A stretch of 64,000 bases of DNA from Scatophagus argus. Lineage: Eukaryota > Chordata > Actinopteri > Scatophagidae. The translations under genes were made by a program, and so were the position numbers. Positions 33,720 to 45,700 of this stretch are shown in pieces. Below the pieces are notes generated by a model, which was given only the letters and a program-made list of their open reading frames with translations, was not told the origin of the DNA and searched no databases. The stretch lies in contig NC_058498.1 in NCBI RefSeq assembly GCF_020382885.2, positions 12,374,501 to 12,438,500 of the forward strand, read 5' to 3'. Each line of letters begins with the position of its first letter. Within the stretch, counting starts at the first letter, position 1.

Positions 33720-35750
33720 AAAATAAGACAATTGAGGACTGATGTGACGATTTATTTTGTTCTGCTTTTTTCACTGGACAAATTCCTTTAACTTATTTTA
33801 TGGGACATCTTAATGTTAAAATGTTAATGTCTTCTTTGACCTTTTCAATTGCTTTTCACATGGTTTCTTCAGTCTTTAAACCAAATTCAAAACTATTTGA
33901 CATGATGTTTTACTACTATTATATGAGTGACACAGAAGATTTCCTGTCAACTTATCTTGACAGGATGTCCGCCAGTTTGTGGACTGAGCTGAAACAGATA
34001 ACAGCCACTTTTGTGCCCAGTCAGTCGTGGTGTTATGTTGTGCCGGAGGCTGTCATGTGACAGAGCCATAGGACGAATGTGTTAACTTGACAACACACTG
34101 CTAGAAAAAATAAATAAAATAAAATTAGTACAGCTATCACTTTGTTTCAGATCTGAATATATTTGGCAGCACTTCTTCAGTGTGTCATCTCTGAACATGT
34201 ATTTGACACTGAGCCAAAGTCGTCTACTCATGTTTAAGACTCGCTGGCCTCTCACTCAGTTAAAACTGAATACCAGACAGTGATGATTCCAACAGGTTTA
34301 CTGGAGCATTTAGTCATGTTTGTGCAGCAATAATGGATGAATGATGCATGTTGAGTCAGCTTACAACCCCCTTAATTTAGCAGCAAAACAATCATGTAAT
34401 AAAACTATAATATATATATGTATAAAACTAATCATTGCTGATTAGTTTTATACATTTATGTTTTTCTAGTATTTCTTTCATTTCCGTCTCTTTAAAGTTC
34501 CCTGAGAGGGGGGTGAAGAATGAGTGTGCGGTGCTGTAAGCTACTGAACTGTAGTAGTAAAATCGGGATTGAATTAAGCCTGATCCTGTATTCAAAAGAA
34601 AAAAAAAAAGTTAATTGTTCATGACTTCTTCATATGACATATTAATGATCCGACAAGGAACGAGTAACTAATTAATTAAGTGGGAAAATGTAATTATTTC
34701 TGTGTGCCTGTATGTAATGTACCACCACAAAGCAGTCTGTTGCTGTATGGAACTTGTTCTTCATGTATTTCCTTTCATAATTAAAATTTAAGAGGAAAAA
34801 AAATGCACATTCTATTCCTCCTTACATAGAAGAACGTGTTATGAATGTGTCATACTTAGATATTACTGTAAGACTTATGCCGTAATGCCCAGGTTTACGT
34901 ATTTGTACAAGTCATGTGTATGTGGCTATTTCTGTGTGCAAGTGCATCACTGAAATCACTGAAAACATCAGTGCAGAAGACTCAAAAGCAAAAGTCAACA
35001 CTTTCTCAAATGTTGCTGTGAAAGCAGCTCAGACTCACATTCAGTTTGGTTTCCCTGAATCCTTCTGTGTTCATTGTGCTCCACGTAATTCAGATCTTTT
35101 CACAATGGCTGTCTCATTCAGACTAAGCCTGTGACTCAGCTTTGTCACAGACCTCCAAAAGATTGAGTCAAACGCCCTCAATAGACAGTAATTCACCTGA
35201 CACCACAGAAATGCACCACATGCCACATTCCTTCACTTAAATACTGTGCCCACTGTTTAAATTATTTGACAGACAAAGCAAATAAAGAATAAACGTTGTT
35301 TTTTTGGGTGGTCAGGAATATTTTGTCTATTTTTTGTTCTCTTTTTCCTCAAACATCTTTATTCAAAAACATCACAAATTTATTCACTGACTGAGTCATC
35401 TTCAGTCAGTTTCTCTTTTTAGATTTTTTAAAAATCAAAAAACAAAACAAAAAGTACAGATTCACATCATAGTTTTATTTATTTTTGTAAAATGAACAGC
35501 AGAGGCATATGGGATGTTTGTTGGCAGTGGTACAAAAAAAAATTGTTTTTCCCAATTCTGCCACAAGAGAGCGCCATAATCAAGCAAATAAAATCCCTGC
35601 TGAAATAATAAAACGTCTTTGCAATCAAGTACATTTTGTCATATCTGAACCTCAAGTATTTCCAGTGAGTAGCTCATTATTTACAGATTAAATGTGTACA
35701 GCCACACTCTTTACATCTCTCATGAGAGCACCACGGTGCAGTGGAAATGA
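33720..35750. other. intergenic DNA between gp5 and uts2b
   Basis: No gene recognised. It contains a strong short inverted repeat at 34418-34455 and AT-rich simple sequence. Confidence 0.6.
34418..34455. repeat. short hairpin-forming inverted repeat
   Basis: Perfect 17-base arms (34418-34434 and 34439-34455, the left containing tataaaactaatca) separated by a 4-base loop, ttgc. It is AT-rich, so it may simply be a cruciform-prone site; no miRNA-like length or flanking base-pairing is evident. Confidence 0.9.
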
Positions 35751-35754
35751 AACA

Positions 35755-35760
35755 TTTATT
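35755..35760 (-). terminator. candidate polyadenylation signal of uts2b
   Basis: AATAAA on the minus strand about 140 bases after the uts2b stop codon at 35898-35900. Confidence 0.5.
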
Positions 35761-35897
35761 GATGACTTTGATTATGGTACAACTCCATATTGCTGGGATA
35801 AATACAGTGTGATTATATTACTGGTGTTTTGGGTCTTAAGGCTAAGTTGGGCTTTGCAGCAAGATTTCACAGTGCTCCTTCTCCTTTTGCATCGGCG

Positions 35898-36987
35898 TCA
35901 GACACAGTACTTCCAGAAGCAAGCTGCATGCCAAAGGAGATAAAGTCTTCACATCTTAGAATATTAATACAGCAAATTATATGATGAACTACAAATATTA
36001 ATTGTGTGTGATACATATTAATCAAAATCAAGAATTAACTCACGTTCACCCCTCTTCCTAGTTATGGATTTGCCCTCTGCCAAATTGGCTGTGATCTCCC
36101 TCTCCAGCTCCAGGTCCTCCCTGAGAGCCCGCAGCTACAAGCAGAGATCAGAGTGATTAAACACAGCAAGACGCATATGTAGCCTTCAGTATTAATACAC
36201 CATCCGTTCGGGTGGAAGTGTAACAGCTTTTCGTGCAGAGCCTCCCGTCTACCGAGAACTGATTCACATTTCTTTGAGAAATTGTGACAAGACGGCCACA
36301 GTCGATTTATATGCCAACACAGCATTGTTGTAAATCATGACAGCTTTTCTGCCTAATCAACATTTTTTTCCAAAGCTGCTTCAAGGTGAATCTGTAAATA
36401 TCTCCTTACCTCCTCTAATTCAGCTAATTTATTGGCCAGCTCAAGACCTGCAGACAGGAAAACCAGTCATCATCACAGCGAGAATACATGTGTGTTATTT
36501 ATATTAGTTGCCACTATTTTATTTCTATATCTTACCGAGAGGATCATCCTTTTCAACAGGAACCAAGCTCTTGTGTAGTAACAGTGCTAGAATCTTGCTC
36601 TGGGTTTCTGTGTCTTCTTTTGGATTCAAAACATCGTTTCCTATATGCACAAAGTAAATACAAATGCAACTTAAAGTACCAAAAGTATCATAAAACATGA
36701 ACAGAAAATTAGGTTACATCCACCCCATATCATAGTCACACATCTTCTCCTAACTTGTTGCATTTTGGCCCTTAAACCAGCAATGATAACCAATTTAAAG
36801 GAGGCAGAACTTGTATGCAACCTCCTCTGCATTTTGATTGGAAATAGACCTAAATCAGTAAAAGTTTTGCACACTCACCAGGGTTTAATATGCTCCTTCC
36901 CTCTGCATTTAGCGCTCCCTGCAACAGGAACAAACCCAGGAGACCTAAGCAATAGTTCAAAACTGTAACTCTATTCATAGCACTCAT
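35898..36987 (-). CDS. urotensin II-related peptide precursor, five exons
   Basis: Secreted neuropeptide precursor. Coding exons, in transcript order: 36879-36987, 36536-36640, 36410-36447, 36050-36134 and 35898-35923, all with GT/AG borders and matching phases (1, 1, 0, 1). Joined length is 120 aa, close to human UTS2B (119). Residues 1-28 hold a signal peptide (VLNYCLGLLGLFLLQGA core). The middle is an acidic/Leu-rich propeptide (LELANKLAELEE then LRALREDLELEREI). The C-terminus is ITRKR followed by ACFWKYCV and a stop: a dibasic cleavage site and then the invariant cyclic octapeptide of urotensin II-related peptide. The mature peptide is a ligand of urotensin II receptors; in fish it is made by spinal neurons contacting cerebrospinal fluid. 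The last intron falls inside the peptide's first codon. The donor after AAGAGGG (GTGAAC) is chosen over a nearby GTGAGT because only it keeps the KR-A junction. It lies head-to-head with ccdc50, as UTS2B neighbours CCDC50 in human. Confidence 0.95.
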
Positions 36988-37068
36988 TATGGTCCCAAAC
37001 TAATGCCGCACTTTGAGCCCTATCTCAAGCAAGGCAAGCAATCCACTGCCTTGGGTCCATCCCGTCAA

Positions 37069-37077
37069 TATATTTAT
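37069..37077 (-). promoter_or_regulatory. TATA-like box of uts2b
   Basis: ATAAATATA on the minus strand, about 85 bases upstream of the start codon. It predicts a transcription start near 37040 and a short 5' UTR without an extra exon. Confidence 0.5.
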
Positions 37078-37099
37078 CCTCTTAGGGGCCAAGAGGAGG

Positions 37100-39480
37100 G
37101 GCCAGTCAGCCCCTTGAGTACTAAATCAATAGCTAGTCAACGTGGGTTTCATCAATAGGCTACCTTTTCGCATGGACCACGGAGCCTCTGAGTGAAAAAC
37201 GGTGATCTGACGTTGTAGGCGAGGCCAGTAACCCTACATCACTCTGACAGGGGCAAATCAAACAGAGAGAGGAAGTTATCAATCAGCCTGTTGGTTATGA
37301 GAGTCCTGAATCAGATGTTCTTGGCACTTGCAAGTCTTTTTCTTTTACATTAATTGCTTCCTTAAATAAGTACACGGGAGCATGTTGCTCTGTGGAAGGA
37401 GCGGGAAAGTAAATTGATTCAGTCTCTAAGTGCATCATAGCCTGAGATGAGCTCTTGACTCTTGGCTTCGGGACTGATTTGGAGCTGAAGGAACATCCAT
37501 CATTTCCGCCAAGCCAACTACCCAACACCTGTTAAGTCACTGTGGTCTATTTTGTGCATCAAGGAAATCAAATCTCATACCCTCTGCCAGAGGAGCAGCC
37601 ATTGTGCTTGTGCAGTTTTAGGGAAATGAGCTGGATGTCACCTACTGAATTTGGCTGGTGAGGGACTCATAAAAAGGCTGTCTTTCACCTCTTCAGACTT
37701 GACTTAGGAGCCTGGGGTATTGCATCCAAAAATCTTTCATGAATCCATTACTCTAGTCATTCAGCTTTTGAAAACATAGGGGCTTAAGAATGGAGGATGA
37801 AACTAGCAACATGGAACAACCTGAAAGATCAGATCATTCACTATTTTGTAGTTTTAATCCTATAAAAGTAAAAATAAATGTATCGATAAGGTATACAGGG
37901 AAAGTAGATATAATCATAAAGGGAAACAATAACGAGGGAGGCATTCCCTAATTGCTTGTGTCAAATAAATGGCAGCTGCATGCTGCATTGCTTTGAAAAA
38001 GCAGTATAGTTCAGTGGTTTTGCAAAAGGTTGAACTAGTTTTACTAATGTAAGAAATGTGTGTGAGCTGTGAGCCAAAGCCACGCAGTCCTGTTTCTGCT
38101 CCCAGCCAGTCCACTGCATCATCAGTGAACAAGGTCAGGGCCATGTTGACTTCATAAAATGTAACTGAAAAACAATCAGCAAGTTTAATCCAGAATTTAT
38201 TAAGTACACAGTCTTTTAATGCCTATTAATGTTGTTATTGATTGGTCAGTAAATTGACCACTATTACCAGTTCATTATAACTGCCGCATTCAGTCAGTAA
38301 AGAAAATTGTGGTAGGTTAAACGCTCTCAATTTGAGCTGCTGAACACTAGAGGGCGCAGTTAGGCTACCGTCTCATGATTACAATGCCAGCTGCTGACAG
38401 ATCACGTGACAAATGTGTGCATTTGTTCATGTAAATGAAGAACAGCGCGGATAAAAAAGCTTGTAACACACCGAAACTTAAAAAATGCATGTCATCTTCA
38501 TTCAGACAAGCAAGTGTGTATTCAGTCTACTTTGTCTGTTTAGAAATGTGAGCCCGCATATCAGACAGCCTCGAGGCGTTATTATTCATGTGGACCATAG
38601 TTTTGGCTCAAGGAGGTGTGTTCCCTTTAGCTTCGTGCTGAAGCCTCCTTACAGCTGCAGCTGCAGATGTCAACAGTCACTAAACCTTGAAGGTGGTGCG
38701 CCAAGTCGATCAAAGGAAGACAGAGTAACACCGGAAGTATGATAATGTAGTCTTCAAACTTAAATCGAAAGTTAAGCTCACGGCAGGCGATAGATTTCTG
38801 TAATCTTTTTGTGACTATCCTTAGAATTTTCCGTGAGTGTAATAAATGTTATAGCTGCAGTTATTGTGAATTATTATTGTACCTTTTGTTATTTTGGATG
38901 ATATGAATACTGTAAAAGCAATTAATCTTGAGATAATTTTGTCTTTTATCAACTCTTGTTTTAAACAAACACCCCTATTTGCATTTTCCTGTCAACACCC
39001 AGCTAAATGTCAACTAATAACATTCAGTAAAAAAAATAAAGTCAAAAGCCAATGTGCACTTATTTCACATTATATGAGCGTTTTCATGTGACTTGTATAC
39101 AATATGAACATTTGAAATGTAGGGTGTAACATTATGAAATGATTAATTGGACAATTTTGAATGAAGATTTCCTCAATAAGCTCTGACACGAATAAACTAT
39201 TTTCTTTATTCATGATAACATCACACACGCATGGATTATTCATTCACAGTCAATCACATCAAATTAAACCGCACCCACACCGTCCTGCATTTTTTTATTT
39301 TCATTGAAATTCTCAGCAAGTAATGACTACAATTTTTTCTTTCTTTTTTTTTTTTTTACTTTTTATTCTGTCATTTCTTTTGCCATGATTTTTTGAAATT
39401 TTTTAATGTCAGCGAAATTTCCAGGTCTTTTATTTTGAAATTTGTAAGAGGAACATATGTGTTAATGTATTCTTGCTTGG
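37100..39480. other. intergenic DNA between uts2b and ccdc50
   Basis: No gene recognised in the divergent interval. A palindromic E-box, TCACGTGA, lies at 38402-38409. The last 300 bases before ccdc50 become rich in CG dinucleotides. Poly-T runs occur near 39340-39360. Confidence 0.6.
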
Positions 39481-39747
39481 CGAGTTGTAGGAAGGATCGG
39501 GAGGGAGGGACGGTCGTGGAAATCCCGACACACTAGCTTCAGCAGAGTAGCTGCCAAGCAATTACAGCAGCGACGTATCGAGGGAGGGAAGCTACCGAAA
39601 CTAATGAAAAGGGCCGTGCCCAGCACCTGAACCATCAATCGGGTTTACGAGTAAAGGCGATCAATCAGCCTGCGGGTAACCTTCGGAAGAAACGCTGAAG
39701 TGTAATTCAACGTCAACGGGTTTTTTTGACTTATTATCGGTGACAAC
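39480..39747 (+). promoter_or_regulatory. CpG-rich 5' region of ccdc50
   Basis: CG dinucleotides cluster here (cgatcgg..gggacggtcgtgg, cagcgacgtatcgag, gaccatcaatcgggtttacgag) against a CG-poor background, directly upstream of the start codon. There is no TATA box. It fits a housekeeping-type promoter plus 5' UTR; the exact start site is not visible. Confidence 0.5.
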
Positions 39748-42700
39748 ATGGCTGAATGTAACGTTAGCATCGACAAGAATAACCTACCTGGAGTGAAAGA
39801 GGGTAACGTCTATAAGATATTTACCGGCTATATATGAAGCAAGCTAGCTGTTTAGCAGCACACGTTTCCAGCTAGATGGCTCTAGCGAGGCTGTTGTCAA
39901 TCACCTGAACACAGGTGTTTCTCATTGGTTTCACACACTGTTATTATGGTTGTTAGCATAGCTTGCTAGTGGATGCTAGCAGGTTCTGAAGTCAGGTAGC
40001 CAGCACTCATTACTCTTCTGACTCGTCGTGCCAGATTTTGTATCCCTGTCCAAACAAGTTTCCATTCAAGGTTAGAAGGGGAAACCTTTTTTTTTATCCG
40101 AGAGAATAGATGTTGGCACATTGTGCCCCCTTTCACATTCGTTGGTGTCTGGTTTATGGCGAAATGCTTATTGGACAACGGGGTAAATACTGTAATGGAT
40201 GTACACAATCTGGCAGTACACCAACTGTGGCTAACAACAGAGTCAAATAACTTGTAAGCCTTAGAATTGACCACTTAAACGTGTTTACCTGCTGTAAGAT
40301 AGAGCTTTGAGGGCGAAATGCATTTGTTTTTGTGATGAAAGCAACATAGACAGTGAACATAAAGTGTCCACTGGCCTCTTCCTTTTGAATTTCATAGCTG
40401 ATATATCTGGTTATACTTTGTAATAACATTCTTAAATGTTTTGTGACCATGAAGAAAGAACTTTTTTAAAAAAAGAGCCAACACCAAATCCTTTCCATAT
40501 GACTTTTATACACACCTTTAGCTTTGTCTGTTAGTATTGCTGATGTCAAGGTGAAAAGCAGGTGAAGAGTGAGACTTTTACACTGAAACAGGTTTTGGAT
40601 GGGATGCTGTGCTGGTGGAAAGGACCCCGTCCTGTTCGTGTGAAGCAGCTGCTCAGCAGGATGCTTGTTATTCTGGTCAGAGAGAGGGAACGTGCATTCC
40701 CACTACTTGGCTTGCCTGCAGAGGAAAACACTGAGAGAAATGCTGGAAAAGTTTTAACTTCATCTCTCATGTGTTGGGAAAAAATGGGTAAATAATGAGC
40801 TGTCTAGTTTCACTGTGCTTTAACTCACAGATGAGCTGAGTTGGTATTTTCCACTGCACATGAAGCACAGCCTTCATCACCATGGTGTTAAGCTCAAAAT
40901 GATCAAATGATTGTGTGAGAACTTTTGCCGTTGTAATTATTATGTCATTTGTTGCTTGGTGTTGTCAGGAAAACTACCCGGTTTGATACTGCACTTTGCT
41001 AAATGTAAACTGTTAGAAACCTTTTAAGGAACTGCAGCACAAATATAAATTGTTAGAATAGTTAAAACGACCAGTGTGTACTGCTATACCAGCAAGAGTT
41101 AATCTCATGTTTCTTGGCTAAGAAGATTAAGCATATGGTTGAAAAATGGTCTGTGTTAATCAAATCCCATATTGCTTCATGGCAGTGCGGGGGACTTTGA
41201 GGAGGTCTCACCCTCCTCTTCACAGCATCTGTTCAAACCCGACCAGTCATCCAGTCACCCTCCTTCTAATACAACCAGACAGTCTGGCTCGATCATCAGT
41301 TTTGTTTAAGTCCCAGGCGTTTTTGTGCTTATCTGTAATATTGGCAAATCATTTGTTTTCTCAGAGCTAACTTTAATGCATGATAAACATAGTCATAGAC
41401 TGTTGCTTGTTGTTAAGTTTTTTTTATGTGGATGTGGTAATCTTTGTGAGAGCGGATGATGGGCCGTGAGCCCGGCGGTGTGAGGTCATCGAGTTTGGCT
41501 TGGCTTCCGTAATGAAGGCTGGGAGGAGGAGAGCTTAACATACAAGATCAGGGTCAAAAATAAAAAGGGCTAAATATATATGATGTATGATATGAGTAAT
41601 TCTCAACCCATAACAAGAGTAGGTGAAAGAAATACTGTGTAGGTTGAATTATTCTTTAGTTTGGCCTTTACTAAAAATGGCTTCTTTCTAGATGAGATCG
41701 TGACTTAACTTTTATTCTTCTATATTTGATGCATTGATGTGTGCACAAGTTTTTTTTCTACAGCAGAAGAATATTTTTCTGCGACTGGTCACTATGCAGC
41801 AGAACAGACACACAACACACATGCTCCGTTATAAAGTGTTGCCTTAGCTTTGAGTGTGTCCTGAAAGTGTCAGCGTTTGAAGAGTGGGGGTTCCTAAAAA
41901 AAATGGAAGGAAAACTATTTGCCTCATTTCAGAACAGTTCAGATGGATGTGTGGCAACGGTAAAACTACCCTCCTACAGCAGTTTGCAGAATTGTTTCCA
42001 GAATGAAAGTTCACAGCATTTTGGCAGTATCTCTAATCTTGAAACCGTAAATGGAAAGTTTGCTGTGGTTTGGATTTGTTGTGAAGATGTACGTCTGAGA
42101 TGGTAAACGAGCAGTATTGATTTTTCCGTTTAAAAATACTCTCTAAAAAAAAAAAAAATGATGATCGTCTTCTATTATTTAAGCCAAACGTGCAGTCTTA
42201 GTCATCAAACTTAGAGCTGAAAAGAGAAAAGACTGAATAAATGCCGTCAAAATCTCCTCAGTGAATTTAAAGTGGTGACAAGATAATTTGTGGCTGGATA
42301 ATGCGTTTTAACTACATCAATCCATCATTGCTGATCGACATACATTCTTTTTTTTAAGTTGTCTAAATGATTTCTTTACTTATACATTGATTACTTTCAC
42401 ATGTGCGCTGTAACTATCAGCTCATCACATTTTGTTGTCAAGGCTTAAAACGGAAGCTTGTCAATAATAAACTCACTTCTCACTTCTTAAGGCCTGTTCC
42501 ACCTCTAAATAACTTTAGAAAAAAAAAACAAAAAGCTCAAAAGCTGCCCTAACATAATTTCTTCAGGCTGAGGGTGAATTACACTTCCTCATTCTCAATT
42601 TCACTTCACATCTCTGCAGTCAGAAAATAACCAAACCACATGCCAGGTGGTCCAACCCTTAATAAGGCTGAGATAAAAAAAAAATACGGAAGGACAGTTT

Positions 42701-45700
42701 TTTAAAGGTCTTGTATCATGTTAATAAGTTGGCCCCAAGTGCTTAACAGCTCTGGTATCTCGCCCAGCTGTCATCCAGCTCACTAAGCATTGTAGACTGA
42801 GAAAAGTAGTCATGCTTAAATACGTTGAAATCATCAGTTAAATCTCTAAGTTGCATTGATGACACACTCGATCCCCTGCTTGTGCTTTCTAGTTAACCAA
42901 TCAAACTTGGCCAACTGTCCTAGATTGTGGTTCAGTTTCTAAAACATTTTTCTATTTATTGGTGCGTGGAGGCAGATGGGCCGGATGTTAAACATCTGAA
43001 ACCATGAAATTCAGATTGAGATCTAACCTCTCATTTGCTTCAAGTAAAACTGGAGTTTCATTCAACATGGATACAGTAGTTGAAAGTGTAAAAAGTTCTT
43101 TCTAATAGAAGGCTGTATTCTTTAATTTCAGTACTTTTTTTGTTTTCTTTTTTTTTTTCCAGTGTGCCGAGACTTTGCTGTGCTGGAGGACCACAGCCTG
43201 GCTTACAACCTCCAGGAACAAGAAAGTAAGTGGTTTTTTTTTTATTATTATTATTTATTTTTTCCATCCAACCCACATATCTTCACCTTGAGAGATAACT
43301 CCTACTTGTTTTTTTTTTAAAGGGGGGGAAATGTCCTGCTTTTCTACTATCACAATTCTGATTTGGCCAAGAGAAAAGCTTGGCTGTCTTTGAGTCCTGT
43401 TCAAATAAATAGTACCATTCACTTTTCCCAGACAGTCTGCTTAAACACTCAAGTCATTTATCGTTGGAATGCTTTCTAGATTTCGTCACTGTGGACCGTT
43501 TTTTTTTTTGTTGTTGTTGCCAAGTTGCTCTGCTGCATTCCTGTAGTAGGTCACTTCATTCTTGTTTTGCACAAGGCCGACAGGGTAAACTGCAGCGTCA
43601 GTGGCTGCATTCTGATTAAGCCTACTTAAACCCTGCTTCGGCCACGCTGTTCACCGTGTGAATGATGCAGGATGCCACAACAACACTGTATAAGGGCAGG
43701 GCTGCTGGAGACTCCATTGGACTGAAGTGTGTGATTTGGCTGGATCGCACTGAATTTGTGTGTTCTGCAGCTGCAGCACAGAGAAGCCCTTATTGTTGAT
43801 CTGATATTTTTTTTTTTTTTTTTTACATTTTTTTGCATTAAGTGCATACAGATGATTTGTTGAAATGACATGATCTCATGATTTTAAGTAGAAATGCTCT
43901 CAGGAAGGACTGGCCCCTCCTGCTGAATTTGGTTGGAAGGACATTTTCTGCCAAGGGATGCTGACAAACACAGACCCAGACATAACAAGGCCTTCCTTTC
44001 ATCAGACACAAATGACTTATGGTCAGTGGCCACCACATCTCGTCATGTCCTCCACCTGCACTCATTCATAAAGAAATGACAGGAACCAACAGAAAGAGGC
44101 GACTGCTTTTAGAGGAATGCAGGAAATCAGTGGGTTGCAGTTCAAATATCTTTGGTGAACGTTTGTTTTTAAAAGACGGCTCAGTTTACAAATGAAGAAA
44201 CATAGCCTGTTTTACCTCTGCACAGTAGTTTGTTTTTTTGTTTTTGTGGCACCGTCAAAGGGTGCTATCTTTAACAAGAAAGGCCAGATGTCTCCCAGCC
44301 AAACCTGAACTGAAGGTGATTTGTGATTAATTTGTTTTTGGCAGGCCTGTCCTTGTGTTGTCGTCAACCTTTTTCAAAGCCTTAGTGATCCATAACTAAA
44401 GCTCATTTCCATTTGCTCCATTTGTTGCATCACTTACTGATCTTATTTGAGCTGGTAAAATGTTTGTTTCACCTTTGACCCTGGAGGTCAGTGGGGCGAA
44501 TGCTGGCTGACACAGCCTCCTGACAGCTTCCCATTTTTCCCTGGATCCCATCAACAGATGGCCAAACCAAAAAAAAAAAGGCTTTTTATCACATTCACTT
44601 GAAGTTAATGTTGAGTTACAGCTGGCTTTTATTTCCATTCAAACTGTTGAGCATGCAGAACAGTGAAGCTTCCAATTGCTGCATGGAAAACATTTATTTT
44701 ATTTTTGACTGTGTCAGCGCTTGTTGTCTTTGTTTCTGCAATGTGATTTCTCTGTCTCTGTCACACTGATATGTCTGAGGTCCAGATTGTCCAGCTGTCT
44801 CTTCCTAACTGCACTTTTTCTGAATGACGTGAGACCTCTTCAAGGCTGAGTTTGTTCAGTGAATGAACATCACAATGTCCACTCATTTTTTTTTTGTTGT
44901 TGTGTTTTTTTTTTTCAACCTGTTGAAAGATGAATCATTGAAAAATGTGGTAGTGGATAAATGATAGCCGTATCTTGGGCTGTGACATCAGTTGTGCCTC
45001 CACATATTTTTTTGTACGGTGTCATAAACTTCAATAATTGATCAATGCCATCTAAAAAAAAAAAAAAAAAATCAATGTCAACCCCTTGACTTTTTATCAA
45101 GTTACCACAGCTGTGACTCTCAGTTTCCTGTCAGAAAACAGAAACTTTATGGAGCCTGTCACAGGTAAATTGCCAAACGTAATTTGGTTCTTTTCACACG
45201 AAAGCTGGGAACAGATCAATAGCCCATTGAAAGAGAGCTGAGGGAGTGAGTGATGCTCTCCCTGCTCACAAAGTGACGGCGAGTGCGTCAGCAAGCAAGC
45301 TCTGTCATCTGTTATGGCCCACAATGTGCCGTCACGCAACCTTGGAACGCCACCTCAGCTGCGAACATTAATTTCTCAGTGACTAAGAGCACTCTCTGTT
45401 TATGACCAGAACACAGACACGAAGTGTTCTCAACGTTAATCATGTTCTGTGCACAAACAATACCACTGCTTCTCAGAGAGGAAAACATCAACAAAGTATG
45501 GATCTGTAAATAAACTTCCCAGTCCTCTGGCTTCATTGCTGACTGACCTACTCCACGTCTTTAAGTGCTTATCTGTTTGTGTCTACAGTTGAGAGCCACT
45601 TGGCATCCAATGTCAATAAGAGCCGTCTGGTGCAGAAGGACCTGCAGGTGGCCAAGAAGCTGCAGGAGGAGGAGGATCACTGGGCCAAGGTCCAGAACCA

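Noticed and set aside
35692-35943. 83-codon plus-strand open frame over the last uts2b exon
   Set aside because: The conserved peptide is on the minus strand; the plus frame is its shadow plus 3' UTR.
36041-36046. Alternative donor GTGAGT for uts2b exon 4
   Set aside because: A stronger consensus than the chosen GTGAAC, but it would insert Gly-Glu and change the first residue of the peptide, breaking the KR-ACFWKYCV junction.
38402-38409. TCACGTGA palindrome as a ccdc50 or uts2b regulatory site
   Set aside because: It matches an E-box, but a single 8-base match over 1.3 kb from either start is weak evidence; noted only in the intergenic entry.
41741-42106. 121-codon open frame in ccdc50 intron 1
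   Set aside because: No family resemblance, no matching splice sites in phase with neighbouring exons, and composition like intron.
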